Shown: in pieces, positions 23,765-34,163 of the stretch | Numbering within the stretch: position 1 is the stretch's first letter | Layout of the letters: every line of letters begins with the position of its first letter | Source of the DNA: Trichostrongylus colubriformis | Taxonomy: Eukaryota; Nematoda; Chromadorea; Rhabditida; Trichostrongylidae | Direction: 5' to 3' | Assembly (NCBI GenBank): GCA_963978905.1 | Contig: OZ022261.1 | Coordinates: 10,851,992-10,915,991, forward strand | DNA length: 64,000 nt | Notes under the pieces: model-generated | The model's input: the letters and a program-made list of their open reading frames with translations, nothing else | The model's database searches: none | Told to the model about the DNA's origin: nothing | Position numbers and translations under genes: made by a program

Positions 23765-23823
23765 TTTTCCTATAAAGTGGCAGAGGGTTGCCGATAACAA
23801 TGGTCAATACGTTGTTGCCTAAT
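23707..23823. repeat. Tandem duplication, period 58
   Basis: A segment beginning TTTTCCTATAAAGTGGCAGA and ending TACGTTGTTGCCTAATT is repeated exactly, covering the last codons and stop of the mariner remnant. The identity shows the duplication is young. Confidence 0.92.
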
Positions 23824-23896
23824 TGCTATTTGTTGGACGAAAAAAATAAAAAGTGATGATCGAAAAAAATCCTACAAGACTTTTGGGACAACCTAA

Positions 23897-25119
23897 TAGA
23901 AGTAACAGCAACAGTAACAGTCTGTTAGAAGTAACAATGCTATCCTTGTGGGAAACTATGGTCAAGAGAAGTACACCGGCCTGTCAATGAGCAGGGGCCT
24001 ATCAATGAGCCTAGAGCAAACTTTTTATCGAAACTGCGTACCACACCTTCCCCTTGGCACCAGTGGTATCCTTCACAGCCATTATATTCTGTTTTCCTGA
24101 ACACTCAGGATATCGCTTCCACTCTTTCTAAATAGGTGTTAAGAACTAATAAGTAAGTAATATGATAACAATTGACTCCAGTCAATTTGACTGGTAATTT
24201 TAGAAGAACCTGATTCCACTCAGACATCCTTATACTTGACAAAGAGGGTGAACGAGTTTCTTGACGAAGTGACAAGGACATTGCAAGGGCAAAAATTACT
24301 GTGCACCGGCAGAGCTAGCGGAAACGATTTCGTCCCTAGGCCAGTGTGTTCTTCCGGTTCTTACATAGTAGAGGTCTGCTCTGGAGTGATGAAAATATCG
24401 GAAACATGGATATATTGCTAGGTCGGTGAAAAGTATCTCCTTTTTGGTAGCTTAACAGAAGATCATAACTCCGTTTGAACACAAATGTTTAAAACCAAAA
24501 AAAGTTTGTTCAGCACACTCTTGTTATTAATCACCGAGCAAATTTAGTTCATTCATTAATAAATTTGTTTCCTTGAATTCCAAAAGTTGAAGGAAGTTGA
24601 AAGTTCCAAAGTTAAAAGAAGTTGAAGAAGTTAAGAAGTTAGAAAAGAAAAAAGTGTCAAGGGACGATTCTGGCAACCTTTTTTTCTTGAAACGCTTTCA
24701 CCTCTAAGATTGCCTCAAAGAGTGAAAGAGTGGCAGTCCGCATTGGATACATCCAAGATCCCAGAATCACACGGGGTAAAGCGGAACCACTACACCTGAT
24801 TTTTTAGATTTTTTAAAAACTGCTCACCGATGTGGAGGGAAATGGCATCATCGTGGGAAATGATCTTGCCTTGTCTGTTTGTTGAAGAAGACCGCGAACT
24901 ATGGTTGGTGTCCTGTTAGGGTTCCACCGCTAAGTACCGAACTGGTTCGTAGAATTTTTGTTCGTCTAGGTCCAAGAGTAGACAATGGAGGAGTACCAAC
25001 GAACCAATGAATGAGTAATCAAAAATAGCCAATTTGGACTTGTCTCTCTTGACGCGGACTTGCAAGGCTATTCTCCTACTAGATCTCTTTCAAAACTTAT
25101 TTCCAGCAAACTTTGACAG
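23897..25119. other. Intergenic, purine-rich patch
   Basis: A low-complexity patch of GAAGTT-type repeats lies at 24585-24660. A 61-residue frame at 24236-24421 has no recognised motif or splice support. Confidence 0.35.
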
Positions 25120-25281
25120 GGTGTGCACCCTTATGACAGGATATCGCACCACGAAGAGCGGCGTGCGACGCGGTTTGTGCGAGCCGCTTTGGGATCCAAC
25201 AACACGGCGCCTTCAGCTCGTCCGCATCTCTTTGCTTGCGACATACCGCGGTGCGAAATCCAGGCATAAGGGTACATACCC
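25120..25281. repeat. Family B foldback MITE
   Basis: Left end GGTGTGCACCCTTATGACAG pairs with right end GCATAAGGGTACATACCC. GCGGCGTGCGACGCGG follows. Related copies are at 54023-54252 and 58438-58671, with a half at 13345-13400. Confidence 0.75.
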
Positions 25282-26838
25282 ACTTTGACCACTTCTTTTA
25301 CGTTCTGAAACATATGGTGCCAGCAGCCACATATTGTGGCTTTCTAAATTGTCAAATAACGGCTGGAGAGCGTTTCTTTCTGGAAATCTTACCAAGGCTC
25401 TTTATCGGTGAGGGAGAGCATGGTTGGCTCTACAAAATGATTCCAGAATAAGCCAGTAATCATCGATCATACTAGTGAAAATCACGAGGAAAGTGCAAAA
25501 CAGCGAGACCATTTGTCTGATCCCTATTATAAGTGAGGCGTACCGCCATCGAAAGTTTCTTGAAATTCCATTTAATTAAGGTACTTAATCACTGCCAATG
25601 GAAGGCGAACGAGTACCTTGAAAACAAGCAGCAACACTCAACACATTGGCATTTAATGTTGACTAGAAAACGTGATGTGAAGAATGTTACGTGCCGATCT
25701 GATCAGGTGAAACGTTAACAAAGTCCACCTTTTTCAAAAATGGCATCTAGTGGTGACGAATTCACCCTTGTCCGTGTTTATAACATAGCGTGCTTCACAG
25801 TACATAAACAAACTTGTTGTCCTTTTAACTGATTGATAGCAGGGAACCTTCACACGACGTCGTAAAAAATTGAAAAATTGTCCTTTAACAGTACATCCAC
25901 GACGTGTGACTCTATCAAATGTCGCTAGGTATTGTCTGGATAGTTTGTACTACTATGCTCAACACTCAGCACTTTGCCATTTTACACTTTCGGCATTACA
26001 ATAAACCATTAGGCACCACTTGCTCAACTACCTCCGCTTAAAGACACCGGGAAGTGGCAATTCTGGCCTACGGTAGACCTATCGTGGCGCTTGCAGTCCG
26101 TCGGGTTGCAGATATCGCGCACACGATACCTTGCTGAGACGTCGAGTATGAATTCGATGGATCTTTTTTACCACGAACACCTTTTCTCTAATCCCTTCGC
26201 CTGTTGTTCCACTCATTGTTTCACTTGATTGCTGTTGTTGGTATTTCACCTAGTTCACATATCATGACTGAATGAAATGCACCCTACGAGACAACAAATG
26301 ACATCTTCTACAGCAAGCAACTCGGAAAGGTGATGCTGCAGCACGCGGTGATGCGCGGGAGATGAGAATACAGACCACAAAGTCGCGCTTTTTGAATTCG
26401 GGTTTCTCTTGCCATTATCGCTTCTAACCTCGAATGTTCATTCAAAAGCTATCATTTCATTCCATGTTCCTCTTTCTCCCAACCCCTTTCGGTCCCTTCG
26501 ATAACAGACAACAGAAGGAGCATCACTTCCATTTTCCATTTTCCGATGGTTGTTCGTTTCTAAGTCCTCCCTCTATTTCCATCGCACCGCCCCTTTATAG
26601 CCAGTCTTCTTCATATCCTTTTTTTTCTTTTCATTCCTTACCTTTTGACTCTTTTTACCGGTATATCTTCATCGTCCTTTGCTCACGCTTTGATCCCCAC
26701 TATGTATAAAATGCTTCGTCTGTCTGTTCGCCCGTCGGTCCGTCCCTCCGTCTGTCACGAAATAAGGTATTATATGGAAAAAGACCTGTGGAGAAGGGTG
26801 CAGGTGTGGTATGGGTAGGGTATAGGTCAAGAAGGGGT
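25282..26838. other. Intergenic, pyrimidine-rich patch
   Basis: No gene supported. The 91-residue frame at 26434-26709 is T/C-rich low-complexity sequence (many F, S and P) and is not convincing. Confidence 0.4.
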
Positions 26839-27070
26839 GTGTGCGGATATGACAGCGAATCGAGCGGCCGCGAGCGATGAGCGGCACGGCGGGTGCGAGT
26901 GCCAGTGGTAAGGCATGGAAGCCTTCAAGCGAGGCAGTGTGGCATGAGTGGAAGCGCAGACGCGACGCAGACACGCTCTGCCGGCTCCCAAGGGCAATCG
27001 ATACGGCGAGTCGTACTGGTGGCGCCGCTAGTGAATCGCCGCGAAGCCATTCGCTGTCACATCTGCACAC
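26839..27070. repeat. Foldback MITE related to 14166-14388
   Basis: Inverted ends GTGTGCGGATATGACAGCGA and TCGCTGTCACATCTGCACAC. The interior GAGCGGCACGGCGGGTGCGA, TTCAAGCGAGGCAGTGTGG and GGCGAGTCGTACTGGTGGC is nearly identical to the nested MITE at 14166, but the ends differ, so the two have different termini around a common core. Confidence 0.8.
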
Positions 27071-28780
27071 TCCCGACAAAAAGTAAGGAGCACACATGGA
27101 CGACGCTTAGCTCCGCGGAGCGAGTAGGCGGAGCGCACCCGGAATTGGCGGTCCGTGCAATGAGAATTCATAACTCGATCCAACGCAGCCTGAAGACTAG
27201 GAAAAATTTGGTAAAAGTGACCCATTTCAAGCTATTTTGAACGTCCTAACAATGAGTGGAAGCTGCCACCAAGGACGGAGCATGTAATTGATCATGTGGG
27301 GCGCACTGTAAAATTGCAATTAGTTTTGAGAATGGATTAGGGACAGGGAGAAAAATAGAGGTGTTGATGCTCCAATAACACTTTTGGGAATATTTGAAGG
27401 CCCACTCCATAGCTGGGCCATCACATTCAATAATGAGAGCTAAGCCCCTGAGTTGTTAGCCCCTGAGACGTTAGAGGTTGGGCTTTCCTTGCTATCTTCA
27501 ATATCCGCCATTGCAGAAGTTCATGATGGCGTTAAGTGTAGGAATAAGGCAAAAGGGGCAGATCAGAGGGTCGGACCAGGAGCAGGGACGCAGAACACGT
27601 GCTTCTCACCACTAAAACTAGCCGCGTCCGACGGGGTGGGATAGCTGTGACTATCTTAGCAACCTTACCCTCCTAGTGAGTATCCGTTAAGCTTGCATCT
27701 TTGCTAATGTGGGCTTTAGGTGCTTGGACCACGCTGCTTATCACGATATTTGCCTTTGAAATCGCGTTGATGAGGTGTCACTAGTTCAGTTGGAGTTGTG
27801 TCAAATTTTTAAGGTGAAGAATGGCTGCGGACTGAGGTCATCCATTAAGAAAATTGATAAATAGGACTACCTTACGACAGAAGTACAACGGGATTAAATT
27901 TCGTAAGTTACTGTCTCTGCGGGGACATACCGCTTGATTTTTTCTCTTACCAAATCATCGAGGGAAGACTGTTAAACATTTTCGTCTTATCATATCCTGA
28001 AAGAATGAATTGTATTAACCTCCAGTGGGATCAGCCATGCATTCGCAGTCTTTCCATGATCGATGAAATGTAAAGACGTGCTTGAGTGGCCTACATAGTG
28101 ATTAATTGCATGTAAGTGGCTACTCTAGTGCACTAATCGGTGCTGCTACCCTTTTGGACTGATCTACTAATACCGGTTAATCGACCAATGGACGACTTCA
28201 TCGGTCTGGGCAGGTTCTAGTCTCCATATCAAGCACCGCTACACGGCACGCGTTATGTTCACTTTCTTTTCTTTATCCCATGATGTGATCTCGACTATCC
28301 CTCAGTCGCAAAAGCTAAAAAGCATAGTTATCTAAGAGCAACTATAGAGTTCTGGGATAGTTAAGTATTCAAAATACGTTCATGAGCTAGGATCCCAGGT
28401 ATTTACCAAAGAGTGCCATCACCACTGTTTCACCATTTCTAAACTCTTGATAGAGCTTACGGTGCCATGTCGTTCAAATTAGGCTTTTTGGACCTATTGC
28501 CTTTTCCTTTCTATCCATCACGATCTATAGCCTTGCTGTCTCTGAGGGGAAATGCTATTTTCGACCAAAGGCACACTGGCGGATACATAATAACATAGAC
28601 GTACATGAGTAGGATTATACTTGTATAGGACCCGTTTAAATGGATCATTCCGCTGAAAGTGAAAGAGACTGGATGCATAGGTGTGGGGATAGAAAGTGGA
28701 AACATGTATCGAAGTACGTAGGAACGGCTTTCCATGTTATATTGTTAGCTGCTTGTTGTATTATATCGGATAAAGTCTAG
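27071..28780. other. Intergenic, nothing firm
   Basis: No gene or clear repeat recognised. A 74-residue minus-strand frame at 28735-28511 has a hydrophobic stretch and an acceptor-like CTTTCACTTTCAG before it, but I cannot join it in frame to the peptide ORF upstream. Confidence 0.35.
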
Positions 28781-28891
28781 CTAACCAGTTTTTTTGGTAA
28801 ACGCCCGTGCCCGGCAAATACCAAACTCGTCGACCATCAAACACACTATGACGATGATGACGACCACGACGGCGGAGGCGAATCTTTTCAT
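28781..28891 (-). CDS. Candidate small secreted peptide
   Basis: A 36-residue minus-strand ORF with a textbook signal peptide: positive N-terminus MKRFASA, then a hydrophobic core VVVVIIVIVCLMV, then a probable cleavage region near CRARA, leaving a short basic tail FTKKTG. It is too short for most gene finders. It may be a complete micropeptide or a first exon (a weak donor, GTTAGC, follows the Thr codon plus one base). No acceptor or leader site is obvious upstream and no family is recognised, so it stays a candidate. Confidence 0.35.
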   Translation of the reverse strand: MKRFASAVVVVIIVIVCLMVDEFGICRARAFTKKTG

Positions 28892-29987
28892 CAGAACAAC
28901 ACACATAACACGTAGGCTTATTGCGTACGTAGTATTGCTGCCGTATAGATTGTCTTGCAGAAATGCTTTTTTTGCATAATTACTATATTAATAGATTTAA
29001 GTAATACATGGTAGAAAATGGCACTGTGAGGGGATCATTCCAGTATTCAGCGGCAGAGAAATTTGACTCCTCAATATCCCTCCTAGTGCCTCGCAACTTT
29101 TGCTGGTTAAGACCTCTTAGGGTCACTGGCTCATCCAAACCAGGGTTATCATGATTTTTAAGTTTCCCAGAATCAGGATATCCAGAGTAGGTCGAAATCC
29201 ATTAAGCCAATCGAGTATGTATTATAGCTTAGGCATTCAGTGGGACCATTGTATGATCCTATGACATATTTAGTTAAACCATTTTGTGATCCTATGACAA
29301 AGTTAAATTTCATGGAAAAATCCTAATCGTTCTTGCAATGCATTCAACAGATCTAACAGATTTCTTCATCATGATTTTAATTTGTTGTTCGCTTTTTATT
29401 TTTATTTGTTATTAATTTTATTTTCAAAGCTTTTCCTTAGAATTAATGCCAATAACCTCTCGCTGTACCACCACTTATATAGATATTCTTTTTGTGTTTG
29501 CACTTTGCACTTACAAAGATTCTGGTCGCCGATAAGATATGATATCACAATAGTACTAGGAGTGCCATAAAAGTACTTCCTGCGTTCGTCTCATTTGAAA
29601 AAATTCGAAAATAGTTTGTAATCCATGTATTGTACGTGTGAAATATTATATATATGAATATGTGATTTAAATTTATATAATTTGAAACAATATAATAATA
29701 AATAATAATTTCCACGGATAGGAATGACACGGACTAGTTCACATATAAGGCATAGAAGCAGTTGGCCTCAATTTTCACTGTTATAAAAAATTGTGAAATA
29801 GTCATGATATATGCGATATAGTTACAAGAAATATTTTCACTACAGTAGATATCGTAAATATATTCTATATTTATTCCATGTTGACCTTTGATTAATAATG
29901 AAGATAACACTACGTAGGGTTGTGAAATGCGGAAAAATAAAAAAAGTATAATTATAATAATAATGATAATAATAATAATAATAAATA
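28892..29987. other. AT-rich intergenic, microsatellite at right
   Basis: A direct near-repeat GATCCTATGACA occurs at about 29250 and 29290. Positions 29950-29987 are ATA/AAT microsatellite, directly abutting the giant palindrome. No gene seen. Confidence 0.5.
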
Positions 29988-31362
29988 TTGGGTTGGGGAA
30001 TAAGTCCTTGCGGTTTTTTTCAACCCCGTTTCTCACATTGTTTCCTCCATCTTTCGACAAAGCTTATGCATGATTTCGACAGAGCTTTTTTTGCTCTATA
30101 AAATGATACTATCTGTTTTTCGGTTACTTCGACCACCCAATATTTATGAGGTTTGGAAATGAAGTAAGTTGAAGTCAAAAATTTGGCACTTGCGCACCTC
30201 ATCTTTCTCGTCTGCCATCGAGATCAAAAAATGTATGTATATATGTTTCGATAGAGCTTTTTCAGCTCTACAGAATGGTACTACTTTTTACTCGAATCGC
30301 TTGACTTTTTGCTGTTTTTAAGGCTCACAATTGCAATACTCGAAAAAGTGTGCACTTTCGCTATCTTCTCTTCCTCGCCTACCATCGAGATTGGAGAGGA
30401 TGCGCATATATGCATTCGATAGAGCTTTTTTTGCTCTACAAGATGATACCACTCTTCTATTGTATCCTCTCATATTTTACCATCTAGAAATAAGTTTCCA
30501 CTTGTTTTTCAATCGAAAATTGCGTAATGAAAATAAACTTTTGTGACAGAGTGTTTTACATGGTTCGATAGAGCTCTTTTCGCTCTACAAGATAGTGTTC
30601 ACGGCTTTTGTTAGAATTGATTTTTTCCATTTTTTTAGATTATTTAAAAGTCGACGAAATCGAGCATTTTTGACACATTTAATTGAAAATGCTCGATTTC
30701 GTCGACTTTTAAATAATCTAAAAAATGGGAAAAATTAATTCTAACAAAAACCGTGAACAATATCTTGTAGAGCGAAAAGAGCTCTATCGAACCATATAAA
30801 ACACTATGTCAGAAAAATTCATTTTCATTACGCAATTTTCAATTGAAAAACAGGTGGAAACTTATTTCTAGATGGTAAAATATGGGAGGATACAAAAGAA
30901 GAGTGGTATCATCTTGTAGAGCAAAAAAAGCTCTATCGAGTGCATATATGCGCATCCTCTCCAATCTCGATGGTAGGCGAGGAAGAGAAGATAGCGAAAG
31001 TGCACACTATTTCGAGTATTGCAATTGTGAGCCTTAAAAACAGCAAAAAGTCAAGCGATTTGAATAAAAAGTAGTACCATTCTGTAGAGCTGAAAAAGCT
31101 CTATCGAAACATATATACATACATTTTTCGTTCTCAATGGCAGACGAGAAAGATGAGGTGCGCAAGTGCCAAATTTTTGACTTCAACTTACTTCATTTCC
31201 AAACCTCATAAATATTGGGTGGTCGAAGTAACCGAAAAACAGATCATTTTATAGAGCAAAAAAAGCTCTGTCGAAATCATGCATAAGCTTTGTCGAAAGA
31301 TGGAGGAAACAATGTGAAAAACGGGGTTGAAAAAAACCGCAAGGACTTATTCCCCAACCCAA
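29988..31362. mobile_element. Giant palindromic foldback element
   Basis: Two arms of about 680 bases (29988-30670 and 30686-31362) are nearly exact reverse complements around a 15-base loop. Ends are TTGGGTTGGGGAATAAGTCC, flanked by TA (29986-29987 and 31363-31364), pointing to Tc1/mariner-type insertion. Each arm holds four copies of a small stem with the core AGAGCTTTTTTTGCTCTA, starting near 30078, 30249, 30417 and 30565 in the left arm, so about 150-170 bases apart. No transposase is encoded. Arms differ by only a few bases and small indels, indicating a recent origin or active correction. Reading frames here mirror each other and are not genes. Confidence 0.95.
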
Positions 31363-34099
31363 TAAATAAGAAGTACGACTCAGGTGGGAAACTCATCTAC
31401 AATTCTATTTTTGAATGCTATTATCCGGGTACACCGGGTACAAATATATAGAACAGAGGTAATGTAATGGGGGGTGGGGGTGGAGGTGCCTACCGTTGCG
31501 CCTAGAAAACGCGCGGCCGTCGGCGGCGAGTGCGAGTTGTTTGTAGTTTTATCTGTTGAAACAGCAACAACCACAACATAGAAGAACTTCCAGAGCTTCC
31601 CACCTGCGATCTTCAAAGGTTCCTCAGGGTACCAGCCCACTTTATCTTGAGCGAAATTCCAACCGACTGTGGCAAGTCGTTCTTATGGCGCCGCGAGTGC
31701 GACGCCGCAACGCGATTTTCAGACGTAACGTAACGGTACACACCGGGGGGTGAGGCACTCAGTACCAATCTGTTGTCCTCACTCGACACCGTTATACAGT
31801 CTCCAATTCCTACACTTGTCTATTTTTGCCTGAGTCTCACTTGATGGAGGGGGGGGAGGGGGTGGGGATGAAGGGGAATTCTCCCACACTAAGACTTAGG
31901 CAAGAGCCTAGGCAGAAATCGCGCCGGAAGACAGGCATAGTTCGGTTTCCTCCTACCCCACCCCCCAACCACGAAAGCATCAAAGGAACTATAGGTGAAA
32001 ATTTCTGTATTTTATACATGACGTGTAATAAATCGTGCAATAAATATTCATTTACTACTTCATTATCAACTTTGCTGAATTCCTCGTGCCTTGGTACAGC
32101 AACTGTGTTCTTTTCCAGGTGCTTAACTTCAGTTGTTCCCATCAAAGAACGAAGTTTCTTCATTTGACGTTGAAAATATCTGAAGAATGATGCGCAGACA
32201 TTGTGACATTGTGTTTCCCACATGCGTACATCTTTCTCAATCGGCGTACCTGTTTTGTGTGTTTATTAGAAATAGCATACTATGGAAACGTATGCGGAAG
32301 TGTTTCACAGTTGCGTGGGCGGCACTGCCCTACTGGTACGGTCTGTGTATGCAATCGAATGCCACACAGCGTGTCACTCTTGGCACCTCACTACCTTTTC
32401 TGACTGGCTAAATCAACACAGTTCTGTGTGGGAGGTCAGAACGCTGCAGTCCTCGGTAGCCGTCTTCATTATGTGAACAGGGTCTTAGCTCAAAAGCACC
32501 TACCAGTCTCAATAATATCGGGCCTGAAACGCGTTCGGGGAAAAAACAGCCGATTTCCAGTGTCGTATGAGCGAACGACGTCAGAGATAAAAATTTAAGA
32601 GCCGACGTAGCAACGTGAAGCCGGTGTTGAAGGAGGATGTGGTGGGCGGGACCTGAACTCACGCAGCTCAGGGCCTTCCGGTCTAGTCCAGTACTTACCG
32701 AGGCTTCTACCGTGTGGTGCTCCTCATCCCTGCCACGCACAAGTTACCGATAACTTCCAGCTCTGGCTCTTGATAGTAGTACCTACCGTAAGGGGGAATG
32801 GGTAAGGAATTGGTATAAGCCAGGGGCTCCGGTAAGAGCTTAAGTTCTGTCAAATATTCGGATACTGTATTTTTTTTCAAACTCAGTCATATTTCCTCCC
32901 GTTCACCATATTTCTTCCATATTTTGTTCAGTGACTACCCTATACTTCGTCCAATAGATGTTGTATTTTCATTTTTCAACGATCATCTCCAATACATGAT
33001 GTATTTCTCACAAAAACGTGTATCAAACTGTATCAACTGATTGTATCGAACTTTTCCTGCAAACTGTTCCTGGAAACTCGTAACAGTTCTTCTTTCACAT
33101 GCTCCTGAACCTGCTTAGAATAGCTTGTGTACGCGTTTCCACAGAGAAGCAAGAAAAACGCACGAAACCTTCTATTAGACAGTGCTTAGAGGCGCTGTTT
33201 ATGGTTAGCGATTTAGGGCAATTGGGCGACTAGGCGACTAAGGCAATTGATACATATTGATTTTGAATCGTTACCGTTTGTTCGCCTGCTCGTCCACTTT
33301 CCCACGCGTTCGTACGCTCATCAACTCTGATTACTGCATAAATGATGTGATAGCAATTGTTCTGTGTAGTCATTACCACATTACAACAGTTTTTGCTGAA
33401 CACTACTGTTTGTGGGTATCATGACCCACGTGTAATAATAGCGCTATTGCGTAATCGTTTGAATGGAATTTTGATCTGACCTTTTTTTAGATAAACACCA
33501 ATAAGATCAACTTGTGAAATACTTCCGTCTCCGCACCTTTCTTCTCCCCACCCACCTTTTCTTGCCTTCTGATTCCGGTCACTGCAGTTGTTCTGCCTAC
33601 CAAAGATTAGTAGTCATTCATTTACCAGTGTTCATTCTACTGAAACTGATTATGTGAATGATCACTTTTTTCCTAATCTGTTATTGGCTATAGATCGATA
33701 ATGTTTGTGTATGTGTTCATCTTTTGTGTGATTGCCTTGGAAACTACTTTTCGGTAAAACTGCTCATGTTGACAGTAAACTCGGCATCATCTGATCTGTA
33801 TTCGATGAGCTGAAACAAGGTTATAGGTGATCAAATCAACATATCGGCGCGACTATTCGCGCCTACGTGCCGAGACCCCACCCAATTGTGCTTAGGTCTT
33901 GATTGTTATTTACCAAAAAGCTCTGTTTCGCGGAAATCTTAGCAACCAGCCTACCCACTACATGTTTACACGACGTAGTAGATTACGCCTCTCAGTTCGC
34001 GTAAATATTCGTTTCACTTGTCACTTGCACTGTGTACTGTATTTATCGTTGATGTATTAAGTGAGTTCCTTTAATATTTTTAATGTACCCCCTACATCC
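31363..34099. other. Upstream region of SLC17 gene
   Basis: A GC-rich block lies at 31470-31740, a G-run at 31849-31873, and the motif TTAGGCAAGAGCCTAGGCAG at 31895-31914 (also near 8291). A minus-strand 110-residue frame at 32740-32408 has no recognised motif. From 32750 to 34099 I see no repeat or exon; promoter elements cannot be named. Confidence 0.4.
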
Positions 34100-34163
34100 G
34101 TGTATTTTCAGTTTTCCACTCATTTCAAGACCCATCAGTGGGTGAGACGAGTGATTTCGTACG
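34100..34163 (+). promoter_or_regulatory. Acceptor and short 5-prime UTR of SLC17 gene
   Basis: GTGTATTTTCAG ends at 34111, 52 bases before the ATG at 34164. This is either a spliced-leader acceptor or the end of a 5-prime UTR intron. Confidence 0.5.

Larger units (their letters stand above)
22958..23896 (+). mobile_element. mariner element, internally deleted
   Basis: Inverted ends TTAGGTTGTGCCAAAAGTCT and the reverse complement of TTAGGTTGTCCCAAAAGTCT, with TA on both outer sides. Length is 939 bases, short for the family. It encodes one damaged transposase and has a duplicated 58-base tail segment. Confidence 0.93.

Noticed and set aside
29734..31340. Several 60-108 residue frames on both strands
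   Set aside because: They mirror each other across the giant palindrome or sit in the adjacent microsatellite.
32630..32740. tRNA-like B-box (GAGTTCAGGTCCCGCC) on the minus strand
   Set aside because: No convincing A-box, stem set or T-run terminator; probably chance.
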